The notes: generated by a model not told the origin, from the sequence alone. A DNA stretch of 64,000 bases from Bacillota bacterium (GCA_023420115.1 JAEZWR010000048.1:124001-188000); one strand, 5' to 3'; shown: positions 8,877 through 18,210, counted from the first letter of the stretch. Numbers and translations: made by a program.

Positions 8877-9995
8877 ATGGCTAAGAAAAAGTATGATTAT
8901 TTGATAGTTGGAGCCGGTCTATTTGGAGCGTGTTTTGCAAGAGAGATGACAGATTATGGAAAGACATGCTTAGTAATAGAGAAAGAAAATCATATTGCTG
9001 GACACTGTCATACCGAGAAAGTAGAAGATATAGATGTTCATATATATGGTGCCCATATTTTTCATACATATAGTAAGGCTGTATGGGACTATGTTAATCG
9101 TTTTGCGGAATTTAATCGTTTTACAAATTCTCCACTAGCTAATTATAAAGGTGAAATGTACAACATGCCTTTTAATATGAATACTTTTTATTCATTATGG
9201 GGCACTAGAACTCCACTTGAAGCAAGAGAGATGATTGATAAACAGCGAGCTGAAATACGAGGTGAAGCTGAAAATCTTGAACAGCAGGCAATTAAGTTAG
9301 TCGGTCGTGATATATTTGAAAAATTGATAAAGGGATATACTGAGAAACAATGGGGAAGATCTTGCAAGGAACTTCCGGCCTTTATTATTAAGAGATTACC
9401 TGTCAGGTTTACCTATGATAACAATTATTTTAACGATCCTTATCAAGGTATACCTGTCGATGGATATGATGCGATGGTAAAGAACATTCTCGATGGCATT
9501 GAAGTGAGACTGGGTACAGATTATTTTGAGAATAAGGATGAATTTAATTCCTTGGCTGATAAAATTGTATATACAGGACCTATTGATGCATATTTTGACT
9601 TTTGTTTTGGGCCACTAGAGTGGCGCTCACTTGAATTTGAAACAGAAGTTTTGAATATAGAAAACTATCAAGGTGTAGCGGTTGTAAATTATACGGATAG
9701 AGAAACTCCATATACAAGAATTATTGAGCATAAACATTTTAATTTTGGAGATCAAGAGAAGACTGTAATAACCAAGGAATATCCAAAAGATTGGACGCTT
9801 GGAATGGAGCCTTATTATCCTGTAAATGATGATAAGAATGCAGCATTATTCTCAAAATATCAGGAATTGTCCAACAAAGAAAATAAAGTTATCTTTGGAG
9901 GAAGATTAGCTGAATATAGATATTACAATATGGATCAGGTGATTGCCTCGGCTTTGGATATGGCAGCAAGGGAAAAGGATAGGATAGAAGAATAA
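8877..9995 (+). CDS. glf: UDP-galactopyranose mutase
   Basis: Glf is a flavoenzyme that converts UDP-galactopyranose to UDP-galactofuranose for surface glycans. The 372-residue product has the FAD motif DYLIVGAGLFGACFA at residues 7-21, the family signature GAHIFHTYSKAVWDYV, YTEKQWGRSCKELP, and the C-terminal FGGRLAEYRYYNMDQVIASA. Start ATG follows AGGAGG. Its substrate could come from the galE product encoded near 48-49 kb. It is not in a glycan cluster here; the neighbours are a tRNA pair and a DJ-1 family gene. Confidence 0.95.
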   Translation: MAKKKYDYLIVGAGLFGACFAREMTDYGKTCLVIEKENHIAGHCHTEKVEDIDVHIYGAHIFHTYSKAVWDYVNRFAEFNRFTNSPLANYKGEMYNMPFNMNTFYSLWGTRTPLEAREMIDKQRAEIRGEAENLEQQAIKLVGRDIFEKLIKGYTEKQWGRSCKELPAFIIKRLPVRFTYDNNYFNDPYQGIPVDGYDAMVKNILDGIEVRLGTDYFENKDEFNSLADKIVYTGPIDAYFDFCFGPLEWRSLEFETEVLNIENYQGVAVVNYTDRETPYTRIIEHKHFNFGDQEKTVITKEYPKDWTLGMEPYYPVNDDKNAALFSKYQELSNKENKVIFGGRLAEYRYYNMDQVIASALDMAAREKDRIEE

Positions 9996-10074
9996 AGTAA
10001 ATTGTGTTTATGATATTTATCAATAAGATATACTGGGTTGATTAATAGTAATTGATAAGTAGGAGGTCATTGAT

Positions 10075-10668
10075 ATGAAGGATTTGTTGATTTTAGCTAA
10101 TAAATCAAGTGAAGAATTGGAAGTTCTTACAGTATTAGACTTTGCTAGACGTGCGGGGTTAATTGTCGATTTATGTTCAGTAACAGACGAAGGTTTTTTT
10201 GTATCAAGTCACGAGGTGAAAATACTTTGCGATATAAATCTTTCAGATGTTAATGCCAATGATTATCGCGCTATTTATTTGCCAGGGGGACTTCCTGGTG
10301 CAGAATTTAATGCCTCCGATTCAAGAGTAATAGAGCTTGTGCAAAAATTTTATCATGAAGATAAGTTCATTTTTTCAATTTGTGCAGGCCCACTTGTACT
10401 TTGTAGTTCTGGAATAAGCTCCAAATTAAGAGGCACATGTTATCCAGGATTTGAGAACAAAGTTTCGTACAAAGAATTTAGCAAAGAACTATTTGTAGAG
10501 GATGGAAGAGTTGTTACAAGTAGAGGACCAGCTACTACTGGACTTTTGGCACTTAAAGTGATTTCTGTTCTAAAAAGTAAAGAAGAAGCGAAGAAAATTG
10601 CCGATCAAACTCTTTGGACAGATCTATCTTTAAATATCGATATTTTTAATTCTATTTTTAGAGATTAG
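10075..10668 (+). CDS. DJ-1/PfpI/ThiJ family protein
   Basis: The 197-residue protein has the class I glutamine-amidotransferase-like fold of the DJ-1 family. The nucleophile elbow FSICAGPLVL places the reactive Cys at residue 103, and the preceding YLPGGLPGAEF and the Glu near residue 18 of the N-terminal helix region fit the family. Members act as glyoxalase, deglycase or chaperone-like proteins; the exact activity cannot be read from sequence. TSRGPATTGLLAL near the C-terminus is also typical. Strong AGGAGG before the start. Monocistronic or weakly linked to the downstream serine dehydratase. Confidence 0.88.
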   Translation: MKDLLILANKSSEELEVLTVLDFARRAGLIVDLCSVTDEGFFVSSHEVKILCDINLSDVNANDYRAIYLPGGLPGAEFNASDSRVIELVQKFYHEDKFIFSICAGPLVLCSSGISSKLRGTCYPGFENKVSYKEFSKELFVEDGRVVTSRGPATTGLLALKVISVLKSKEEAKKIADQTLWTDLSLNIDIFNSIFRD

Positions 10669-10745
10669 TAAGCTAGGATCAGCTTAATTTATTTCAAATG
10701 GATAATTAATTTTATTTTTTTAGATTTGTTGTGGTGGATAGATAA

Positions 10746-12371
10746 ATGCTAGTTAATAAGAGTTTAACAGTATCCTGTTTTGATATGATAGGTCCGGCGA
10801 TGATTGGTCCATCAAGTTCTCATACAGCTGGAGCATGTAGAATTGGTAATTGGGCGCGAAAAATAAGTGGTTCTGATACAGTAAAAGTAAAATTTATTCT
10901 TTATGGCTCTTTTGCCAATACTTGGCGTGGACATGGTACTGATAGGGCTCTTTTGGCTGGAGTAATGGGAATAGATGTATCCGATCCAAGAATAAGAGAT
11001 GCTTATGTCATTGCTGATAATAAGGGGATTGAATATTCTTTTATCGAAGATAAAAATACAATTACAGATCATCCAAATACTGTGAGAATTGAATTGGAGT
11101 CTGACAATGGCAATTGTGTTTCTGTTGTCGGGGAGTCCATAGGTGGAGGAAGAGCAAAAATTATACAAATAGATGGGATATCTGTTAAATTTAATGGCAG
11201 ACTCAATTCTATGCTGGTTTATCAAAAGGATAAACCAGGATTATTGGCTCATATCGCTAATTGCTGTGCAAAAAGAAAGATAAATATCGCTTTTCTTAAT
11301 CTTTTTAGAAGTGAAACAACGGATGATGCTTTTACTTTAGTTGAGGCTGATAATTGCATACCAAATGATTTAATTATGGAAATAAAGTCACATCCTCTTG
11401 TTTCTCAGGTTATGATTCTTGAAAATAATATTATTGATAAAAATAAAAATGAAGAATGTAATGACAAAACTTCTCAAGATAAATTAGATAGAAGTAAATC
11501 TTATATATTTTCTTCTGCCAAAGAATTGATGGATATATGCAAAGACGAGAATATTTCTGTGGCTGAACTTATGATAAGAAGAGAGATAGAGCTTAGTGAT
11601 AAGTCTAGGGATGAGATAATTTCTTCTATGGAATATATGTGGAATGTAATGAAGTCTTCCATTACAGAGGCACTCAATAACAAGAGAATTTCAATTGGTA
11701 AGTTGATAGGCGGAGAAGGTAAGAAGGTTATAGATAGCTTGGAAAAAGAGAATATATATTTAGGTGTTGGTTCAAAGGCTATTTCTTATGCCCTAGCTGT
11801 GCTTGAACAAAATGCTTCTATGGGGCTGATTGTTGCAGCACCGACAGCAGGAGCTTCTGGTGTATTACCTGCGTGTCTCAAGTCCACTCAAGAAGAATTT
11901 GACTATACAGATGAGCAAATTGTTGAATCACTTTTTGTTGCAGCTGCAGTTGCTTTTTTGATTCAACTCGGATTTTCTCTTTCGGGAGCTGAGGGAGGAT
12001 GCCAGGCAGAGGTCGGTTCAGCTTCAGCTATGGCGTCAGCAGCTTTAACTTATTTAGCAGGTGGAACAACAAAAATGCAATTTGATTCCGCTTCGATAAG
12101 CTTGATGAATCTTTTAGGTTTAGTGTGTGACCCAGTTGCTGGTCTTGTTGAGCTTCCCTGTCAGCTTCGTAATGCCAACGGATCGATTACAGCTATGAAT
12201 TCTGTGCAACTGGTTATGGCTGGAATAGAATCATTAATCCCTTTTGATGAGATGGTCGAAGTGTGTAATAAAGTTGGTAATTCTCTCCCAGCTAGTTTGA
12301 GAGAGACTGCAATGGGAGGGGTGGCTGCGTCACCTACGGCTTGTAGTTGTGCAGCCTGTATTTTTTCTTGA
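10746..12371 (+). CDS. sdaA: L-serine dehydratase, single-chain beta-alpha fusion with ACT domain
   Basis: This 541-residue enzyme deaminates serine to pyruvate using a [4Fe-4S] cluster. Residues 1-150 are the beta domain (MIGPSSSHTAGACRIGNWAR). Residues about 154-225 form an ACT-like regulatory domain (LVYQKDKPGLLAHIANCCAK). After a charged linker, residues about 255-541 are the alpha domain (VAAPTAGASGVLPACLKS, CQAEVGSASAMASAA, CDPVAGLVELPC), ending ASPTACSCAACIFS. Cysteines for the cluster are in these motifs. In Bacillus-type organisms alpha and beta are separate genes; here they are one chain that keeps the ACT domain. Start is ATG after GGTGGA. Confidence 0.93.
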   Translation: MLVNKSLTVSCFDMIGPAMIGPSSSHTAGACRIGNWARKISGSDTVKVKFILYGSFANTWRGHGTDRALLAGVMGIDVSDPRIRDAYVIADNKGIEYSFIEDKNTITDHPNTVRIELESDNGNCVSVVGESIGGGRAKIIQIDGISVKFNGRLNSMLVYQKDKPGLLAHIANCCAKRKINIAFLNLFRSETTDDAFTLVEADNCIPNDLIMEIKSHPLVSQVMILENNIIDKNKNEECNDKTSQDKLDRSKSYIFSSAKELMDICKDENISVAELMIRREIELSDKSRDEIISSMEYMWNVMKSSITEALNNKRISIGKLIGGEGKKVIDSLEKENIYLGVGSKAISYALAVLEQNASMGLIVAAPTAGASGVLPACLKSTQEEFDYTDEQIVESLFVAAAVAFLIQLGFSLSGAEGGCQAEVGSASAMASAALTYLAGGTTKMQFDSASISLMNLLGLVCDPVAGLVELPCQLRNANGSITAMNSVQLVMAGIESLIPFDEMVEVCNKVGNSLPASLRETAMGGVAASPTACSCAACIFS

Positions 12372-12601
12372 GAATAATAAGAGATGTTTTATTATTTAAA
12401 ATATTATTTAAATTTCTTATTAGCACTTGAAATGAGCACTATAATTGATATTATATTAAGAAAAGATTACAAGTGTCACAATTCTGTAATGTTTATCTCT
12501 TTGCAGTAAGAAGCGTAAAGTTTTTTACTATGTGACCTTAGATAATGGCTTATAATTTATTGAACATAGTTCAGTGTTAACTTGTATATTAGGAGGCAAC
12601 A

Positions 12602-13954
12602 ATGTCAAAACTAACTCGTTTGGCTACAACAATAACTGGTCTTTACCCAGAATTAGGAAGATCGGCTGATTCTTATTATCTTGATGGAAGAACTCGCAGG
12701 TTGAATGAACGTTCAACTGATGTAACTCTTGATAGAGAAGATAGGGGCTTCTTTTTATCAATTTATTCTTCCACAAGCGTTGATGAAAATGATAGAAATG
12801 AGACTCTCAAAAGAAATTCTTTAGATCGTGTAATGAACGATATGAAGAATAATCCAGATAAGGATATAGATGAAGAAATAAATGAATTGGCGGATGCTGC
12901 AGTAAATGTTGCTGGTCGTTTGACTTTAGATGAGGATGAGAGTAAACAGCCATATTTTGCTGGTTTAATGGTAAAAAATGCGGAAATTGCTGCTGTTACT
13001 TTAGGTAGAGGTTGTGCCTTTTTATATAGACAAGATATTTTATATCCATTAACTGATGTCGAATTAGCACTGGAGCCAATTGATACTGCTGGTAATGAAG
13101 TTCCTAATTTCAATATATATAAGGCCGGTAGTGCGGCTACTATCCGTTATTCAAATATCGCCCAGCTTCAAGCAGACGACTGTATTATTTTGTGTAATAA
13201 AGAAGTTCTCCAATGTATAGGTCAAAAAGAAATGCTCAAGTTGCTTTTTGATGCCGAGGATGCGAGTGATGCTGCTAGCAGAGTAAAGGACATTTGTTCT
13301 AGCAGAATGCCCGAGAGAAATATACAGTTTATGATAGGCTTCGTAGAAGATATTTTAGCTAAGGATAAGATGCATAAGTCCGTTATGAAACCTGGGTATG
13401 AGCCTGCAGTTAAAGATACAACAGGTGCAGTTCCTGTGGTGTCACAGCATACAGGTATGCATAAAAGTGTCGAATATGGTAATGATGGAGCTCGTTCATT
13501 CTCTGATGATCTTGAGGAGAGACGCAGTGGAAAGAATGCCCTTATTGCAGTTCTTTCTTTAATCTTATTACTTCTTGCTCTTTACTTTGTAGGGAAATAT
13601 TTTGGACTTACTGACAGGGTGATGGATTCATTGTTCCCAACAACTACAACAACTACTTTGGCTCCAACAACTACTCCACCGCCAACAACAACTCCTCCTA
13701 CCACTACGACTACAACCACTACGACTACAGAGCCTACAACTACGGCTCCAGTCGAGAAGAAATACACAATTAAAGAGGGAGATCTCCTATACTTAATAAT
13801 TGAGGAACAATACGCAGAATATAATTTGACTGCTGCACAAAAAGAAGCGATGATGCAAGAAGTTATTAAGGCAAACCCTGAGGTGTTCAAGGGAGAAGAT
13901 GGTAGTCAATATGAGGCTGGCTCAGAAATCGTCTTACCAGTTCCGAATTTTTAA
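12602..13954 (+). CDS. transmembrane LysM protein with a degenerate PP2C-like cytoplasmic domain
   Basis: The 450-residue protein has four parts. Residues about 10-260 follow the strand order of PP2C phosphatases: RRLNERS near the start, AEIAAVTLGRGCAFLYR like the ANVGDSRxYLYR strand, LQADDCIILCNKEVLQCIG like the GDxLLLCSDGL motif, and a final PERNIQFMIGFVEDI like the DNITVIVV strand. The metal-binding Asp of DGMGG is missing (FFLSIYSSTS there), and the later Asp residues are also changed. Residues about 313-333 are one membrane helix. A Thr/Pro linker at about 345-383 leads to a LysM domain at 386-447 (KKYTIKEGDLLYLI). It probably senses or binds peptidoglycan outside and interacts inside without phosphatase activity. 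AGGAGG precedes the ATG. Confidence 0.75.
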   Translation: MSKLTRLATTITGLYPELGRSADSYYLDGRTRRLNERSTDVTLDREDRGFFLSIYSSTSVDENDRNETLKRNSLDRVMNDMKNNPDKDIDEEINELADAAVNVAGRLTLDEDESKQPYFAGLMVKNAEIAAVTLGRGCAFLYRQDILYPLTDVELALEPIDTAGNEVPNFNIYKAGSAATIRYSNIAQLQADDCIILCNKEVLQCIGQKEMLKLLFDAEDASDAASRVKDICSSRMPERNIQFMIGFVEDILAKDKMHKSVMKPGYEPAVKDTTGAVPVVSQHTGMHKSVEYGNDGARSFSDDLEERRSGKNALIAVLSLILLLLALYFVGKYFGLTDRVMDSLFPTTTTTTLAPTTTPPPTTTPPTTTTTTTTTTEPTTTAPVEKKYTIKEGDLLYLIIEEQYAEYNLTAAQKEAMMQEVIKANPEVFKGEDGSQYEAGSEIVLPVPNF

Positions 13955-14006
13955 TATATATTTTAGGTATCGAATAATTATTATATGAGTTAAATGTACA
14001 TGAATG

Positions 14007-14048
14007 ACACCATAGATTGTCTTTGAATTTAGGCTTAATCTATGGTGT
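14007..14048 (+). terminator. long hairpin between the LysM gene and alaS, possible terminator
   Basis: A perfect 12-base stem (ACACCATAGATT / AATCTATGGTGT) encloses an 18-base loop. The following bases (TATCTATG) are only weakly T-rich, so a terminator role is uncertain. It could instead be an mRNA structure in the alaS leader. Confidence 0.4.
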
Positions 14049-14109
14049 TATCTATGTTAAAATGAAGCTTACGTATATAGATATAAAGTGCAAATAGGAG
14101 TTTTATTTT

Positions 14110-16782
14110 ATGCAAGCATTAGGTCTTAATGAGATTAGAGAGAAATATCTTGTTTTTTTTGAAAAAAAAGGTCATTTACGTCTACCTAGTTTTAGTTTGG
14201 TGCCACAAAATGACCCTTCTATATTATTAATTAATGCAGGAATGACTCCTATGAAGCCTTATTTTACAGGACAGGAAATTCCACCATCTAAAAGAGTAAC
14301 GACATGTCAAAAGTGTATTCGAACTCCAGATATAGATAGAGTTGGCTTAACAAGTAGACATGGTACTTTTTTTGAGATGCTAGGTAATTTTTCTTTTGGA
14401 GACTATTTCAAGGAAGAAATTATTCCATGGTCATGGGAATTTCTTACAGAAGAACTTCAAATACCTGAAGAAAGATTATCTGTATCAGTATATTTTGAAG
14501 ATGATGAAGCTTATGATATTTGGCACAATAAGGTAGGTCTTCCAGAAAATAAAATTTTCCGTATGGGAAAAGAAGATAATTTTTGGGAACATGGTGTTGG
14601 ACCTTGTGGACCTTGTTCTGAAATATATTACGATAGAGGTGTTCAATATTCTTGTGGTAAAGAAGATTGTAGCCCCGGTTGTGACTGTGACCGTTTCGTC
14701 GAGATATGGAACCTTGTTTTTAGTCAGTTCGATAGACAAGAAGATGGTTCATACCTTCCATTAAAACAAAAAAATATTGATACTGGTGGTGGCCTTGAGC
14801 GTTTCGCTTGTATGATGCAAGGTGTTGATAATTTGTTTGAGGTCGATACTGTTCGTTCAACACTGAACAAGGTTTGTGAAATATCATCTAAGACATATAA
14901 ACAGAATGAGAAAGATGATATCGCAATTAGAGTGGTGACGGACCATATTAGGTCCACCGTAATGATGATTGGTGATGGAATCACCCCGTCCAATACAGGA
15001 AGAGGTTATGTCTTGAGACGATTATTAAGACGGGCATCTCGTTATGGTAGATTACTTGGTATCAAAGGTCTTTTCTTATCTGAGTTAGCAGAAGATGTTA
15101 TAGCAAATTACAAGAATGCTTACCCTGAACTTGAAGAAAATAGGGATTTCATATTGACAGTTATTGTTAAAGAGGAAGAGCGCTTCGATAGAACTGTCAA
15201 TCAGGGAATGAGCATGCTAGAGAAAGAAATAGAGAATACTCTAGCTTCTAATAAGTCATATTTACCTAGCGAGACCGTGTTCCTTTTGCACGATACCTAT
15301 GGTTTCCCACTTGATTTGACAAGAGAGATTGCAAAGGAATCAGGTTTAGATATAAATGAAGATGACTTTTATGCATTAATGAAGGTCCAAAGAAGTAGAG
15401 CTCGCGAGGCACTACTAGCTAAAGGTGAGTCGGCGTGGGCTACACTTTCTCTTCCTTCAGAAATCAAAGATATCGAAAGAACTAACTTTGTTGGGTATAA
15501 CAATCTTGAGGCAGATTGTAGCTTGAAATACATTTTGGCTTATGATGACGAGAACAAAGAATTCTCCATCTTGCACGAAGCTTCTTCAGATGAGCACAAG
15601 GAACTTATATTGATTTTCGACAAGACCCCATTTTATGCTGAGGGGGGCGGTCAAATAGCTGATCAAGGTTATATTGACATTGGAAATGGGCTATCGGCTT
15701 CAGTTGTTAATGTCAGTAAACCGGATGATAAAATTTTTCTTCATAGAATAATTCTCGATGAAGGCGAAATTAGAGTTGGCGAAATATATCACTTAGTTGT
15801 CGATAAAGATAGAAGAAAGAAAATTGCAATAAATCACTCTTGCACCCATCTGCTTCATTATGCACTGAGAACCGAACTTGGCACGCATGTTAAGCAGGCA
15901 GGCTCTTATGTAGGACCGGATAGGTTGAGATTCGACTTTAGTCACTATGAGGCTATTTCACCTGAACAACTTAAAAATATAGAGAATAAAGTAAATAGCC
16001 TTATTCTTGATAATGAAAAGGTTATCACCGAAGTCATGTCTATGTCAGAAGCGAAAGAAACAGGTGCTATGGCTCTTTTCAATGAAAAATATGGAGATAA
16101 TGTGCGTGTTGTTACGATGGGCCCATCAAAGGAACTTTGTGGCGGAACGCATCTTTCAAATACATCTGAGGCTTGTTATTTCAGAATAGTTTCTGAGCAA
16201 TCAGCAGCAGCTGGAGTGAGAAGAATAGAGGCTGTAACTGCTTCTATGGCTTTTGAAATGGCGACAAAAGAAAAGGAACTCTTGGCACAAGTTGCGACTG
16301 AACTAAAAACTCAGGACAGCGATATCTTGCAGAAAATAAATCGTATGAGAGAAGATATTAAATCTGCGGAGAGAAAAATTGAAAAATTTAACTCTATCAT
16401 GGCGGAAGAGGAACTAAAGACTATTCAAGATAGTATAGTGAAAATAGCTTCCTACTCATATGTAAGTGCAGAGGTCAAATCAGATACTGTTGACAATTTG
16501 AGAGATATGGCTGATCGAGTAAGGGACAAGTATAGTCCAATTTCAATTCTGCTAGTATCAACAATTAATGATAAGCTCTCTTTTGTATCAATGGTAAGTA
16601 AGGAAATTATCGAAAATAAATCGTTGTATGCTGGTGATATAGTAAAAAAAGCAGCTACTGCTGCCGGTGGCGGTGGTGGAGGTCGAAAAGATATGGCCCA
16701 AGCTGGAGCTAAAGATGTGAGTAAAATTTCTTTGGCAATAAAAGAAGCCGAAGAATATATGAGAGATAAGCTTAGTGATTAG
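14110..16782 (+). CDS. alaS: alanyl-tRNA synthetase
   Basis: The 890-residue enzyme charges tRNA-Ala. It has the class II catalytic core (MQALGLNEIREKYLVFFEKKGH; LINAGMTPMKPYF; RHGTFFEMLGNFSFGDYFK), the tRNA-recognition region, the editing domain with HSCTHLLHYAL and CGGTHLSNT zinc/editing motifs, a coiled coil and the C-terminal glycine-rich loop AAGGGGGGRKDMAQAG. Full length for the family. A GAG site precedes the ATG at a somewhat long distance. The HIT gene starts 12 bases downstream, so the two are likely co-transcribed. Confidence 0.97.
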   Translation: MQALGLNEIREKYLVFFEKKGHLRLPSFSLVPQNDPSILLINAGMTPMKPYFTGQEIPPSKRVTTCQKCIRTPDIDRVGLTSRHGTFFEMLGNFSFGDYFKEEIIPWSWEFLTEELQIPEERLSVSVYFEDDEAYDIWHNKVGLPENKIFRMGKEDNFWEHGVGPCGPCSEIYYDRGVQYSCGKEDCSPGCDCDRFVEIWNLVFSQFDRQEDGSYLPLKQKNIDTGGGLERFACMMQGVDNLFEVDTVRSTLNKVCEISSKTYKQNEKDDIAIRVVTDHIRSTVMMIGDGITPSNTGRGYVLRRLLRRASRYGRLLGIKGLFLSELAEDVIANYKNAYPELEENRDFILTVIVKEEERFDRTVNQGMSMLEKEIENTLASNKSYLPSETVFLLHDTYGFPLDLTREIAKESGLDINEDDFYALMKVQRSRAREALLAKGESAWATLSLPSEIKDIERTNFVGYNNLEADCSLKYILAYDDENKEFSILHEASSDEHKELILIFDKTPFYAEGGGQIADQGYIDIGNGLSASVVNVSKPDDKIFLHRIILDEGEIRVGEIYHLVVDKDRRKKIAINHSCTHLLHYALRTELGTHVKQAGSYVGPDRLRFDFSHYEAISPEQLKNIENKVNSLILDNEKVITEVMSMSEAKETGAMALFNEKYGDNVRVVTMGPSKELCGGTHLSNTSEACYFRIVSEQSAAAGVRRIEAVTASMAFEMATKEKELLAQVATELKTQDSDILQKINRMREDIKSAERKIEKFNSIMAEEELKTIQDSIVKIASYSYVSAEVKSDTVDNLRDMADRVRDKYSPISILLVSTINDKLSFVSMVSKEIIENKSLYAGDIVKKAATAAGGGGGGRKDMAQAGAKDVSKISLAIKEAEEYMRDKLSD

Positions 16783-16794
16783 TGAGGATATTTT

Positions 16795-17214
16795 ATGAGC
16801 AAATATCTTAAAGATGATTGTCTTTTTTGCAAAATAATTCGCCGTGAAATTCCATCAGATATAGTATATGAAGATGAATTTGTTCTTGCAATCAGAGATA
16901 TTAATCCTCTTGCAGAACAGCATTTTTTGGTTTTGCCAAAATATCATATAGAGAATTACTATGATGATTTGCTACTTCATGATAATACTGATGATTTTTT
17001 AAAAGATGTATTAGCAAATGTTCATTTGGCAATTGCCAAAATAATAAAACAAGAGAAACTTTCACAGTATGGTGTTAGAGTTGTCCAAAATAATGGGATA
17101 GAAATAGGGCAATCAGTATTTCATATTCACTGGCATATAATTGCGGGTGCGAGTGCTGACAGAAATTTAATGGAGTATTTCACAGATTTTTATCAATCTA
17201 AGGAGAGGCCTTAA
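16795..17214 (+). CDS. HIT family nucleotide-binding hydrolase
   Basis: The 139-residue protein has the HIT fold: CLFCKIIRREIPSDIVYEDE at the N-terminus with the CxxC zinc pair, RDINPLAEQHFLVLPKYHI, and the triad VFHIHWHIIAG (HxHxH). Family members hydrolyse nucleoside phosphoramidates or adenylated compounds in the cytoplasm. It lies between alaS and an unknown gene, with tight spacing on both sides, which suggests a housekeeping role linked to aminoacyl-adenylate turnover (inference). Start ATG follows GAGG. Confidence 0.92.
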   Translation: MSKYLKDDCLFCKIIRREIPSDIVYEDEFVLAIRDINPLAEQHFLVLPKYHIENYYDDLLLHDNTDDFLKDVLANVHLAIAKIIKQEKLSQYGVRVVQNNGIEIGQSVFHIHWHIIAGASADRNLMEYFTDFYQSKERP

Positions 17215-17846
17215 TGTCAGGTAATAAAACAACTGAAGAATACTATAAGATACTAGATGCTTGTGATCGTAAAAATTTTCTTGAAGAAAAATTGAGTGAG
17301 CGCAATTCGGATATTAGTTATATGGAAATGTCTATATGGACGAATGTTAATTATAGGCGCTATGAGTTTAGTCAAAAAGAGAATGAGCAAGACGAATATT
17401 TAGATAGGTATTTTGGCTTCGTTGTTGAACAGGTGTTTTATTGTGGCTATCTAGGTAAAACCGAATCTGGCAAGGATAGAATTAGAAATAAGTTACGCAA
17501 TTTCTTTGATAGCGAGGAGCTTGCTGTCAGGAAATATGTTGCCTCAGATCTAGATATAAACAATAAGAACTTAGATAAGAAACAATATGAACAGGCACTA
17601 TTATCTTTGAGGGCACCAATCCTTACTGTACTTAGTTTAGAATTAGTTCACGCAGCAAAAAAATACATATATATAGCAGACGAGCTTGACGAAAGAAAAG
17701 ACAGGATTAAGAAATTAAATATACTTTCTAATATTTGGTTTGACTCCACTAAGGATAGCACTTGCTTATTCTATCAAATTTTATCTAATGTATGGAAAGA
17801 CATTGATGATTTATCATCTGAGAATGTAAAAGAGTGGTTTTTTTAG
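17214..17846 (+). CDS. uncharacterised cytoplasmic protein downstream of HIT gene
   Basis: I do not recognise this 210-residue protein. Its ATG overlaps the TAA of the HIT gene by one base, so it is translationally coupled. It is charged and helix-rich, with no signal peptide or membrane helix. Aromatic-rich segments occur at about 35-50 (SYMEMSIWTNVNYRRYEF) and around residue 70 (DRYFGFVVEQVFYCGYLG). No catalytic motif is clear. The gene order alaS-HIT-this gene is the only context. Confidence 0.75.
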   Translation: MSGNKTTEEYYKILDACDRKNFLEEKLSERNSDISYMEMSIWTNVNYRRYEFSQKENEQDEYLDRYFGFVVEQVFYCGYLGKTESGKDRIRNKLRNFFDSEELAVRKYVASDLDINNKNLDKKQYEQALLSLRAPILTVLSLELVHAAKKYIYIADELDERKDRIKKLNILSNIWFDSTKDSTCLFYQILSNVWKDIDDLSSENVKEWFF

Positions 17847-17950
17847 ATATTACTTTTTCTTTTAAATACATAAACAAGCTACATTATAATTTAGAAAACA
17901 GTTTGAATTTAGTTAAGTTTAGTTATATGTGATATATTTTTCTAACTCTA

Positions 17951-17979
17951 TTGACTTTAAATAAATAAGTTGGTAGAAT
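17951..17979 (+). promoter_or_regulatory. sigma-A type promoter of rpsU
   Basis: TTGACT at 17951-17956 and TAGAAT at 17974-17979 are 17 bases apart, 57 bases before the rpsU start. Confidence 0.7.
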
Positions 17980-18036
17980 TTCGGCATTATGCAAAGATCA
18001 CTTATGATTAATCTTGCAGCGAGAGGGGGGAGAAAT

Positions 18037-18210
18037 GTGGCAGAGATCAAGGTTAAAGAGAATGAGACTTTAGACAGTGCATTACGACGTTTCAAACGCT
18101 CTTGTGCAAGAAGCGGTATCTTGGCAGAAGTTCGCAAACGTGAGCATTATGAGAAGCCTAGTGTTAAACGCAAGAAAAAGTCTGAGGCTGCACGTAAGCG
18201 TAAACGCTAA
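18037..18210 (+). CDS. rpsU: 30S ribosomal protein S21
   Basis: The 57-residue basic protein matches S21: AEIKVKENETLDSALRRFKR, CARSGILAEVRKREHYEKPS and a Lys/Arg-rich tail. The true start is the GTG at 18037, placed just after the long G-run ribosome site (GGGGGGAG), because family members begin with this AEIKV sequence. An upstream in-frame ATG at 17989 would add an unrelated 16-residue leader and is rejected. It has its own promoter and terminator. Confidence 0.95.
   Translation: MAEIKVKENETLDSALRRFKRSCARSGILAEVRKREHYEKPSVKRKKKSEAARKRKR

Noticed and set aside
12561..12571. LexA-like inverted repeat GAAC-ATA-GTTC before the LysM gene
   Set aside because: The spacer has three bases, while the Gram-positive LexA box needs four, so it is probably chance.
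13955..14109. T-box riboswitch upstream of alaS
   Set aside because: The conserved T-box sequence (AGGGTGG-type) and the needed length are missing; only one hairpin is found.
17989..18036. Longer rpsU start at ATG 17989
   Set aside because: The added residues do not match S21, and the G-rich ribosome site lies just before the GTG at 18037.
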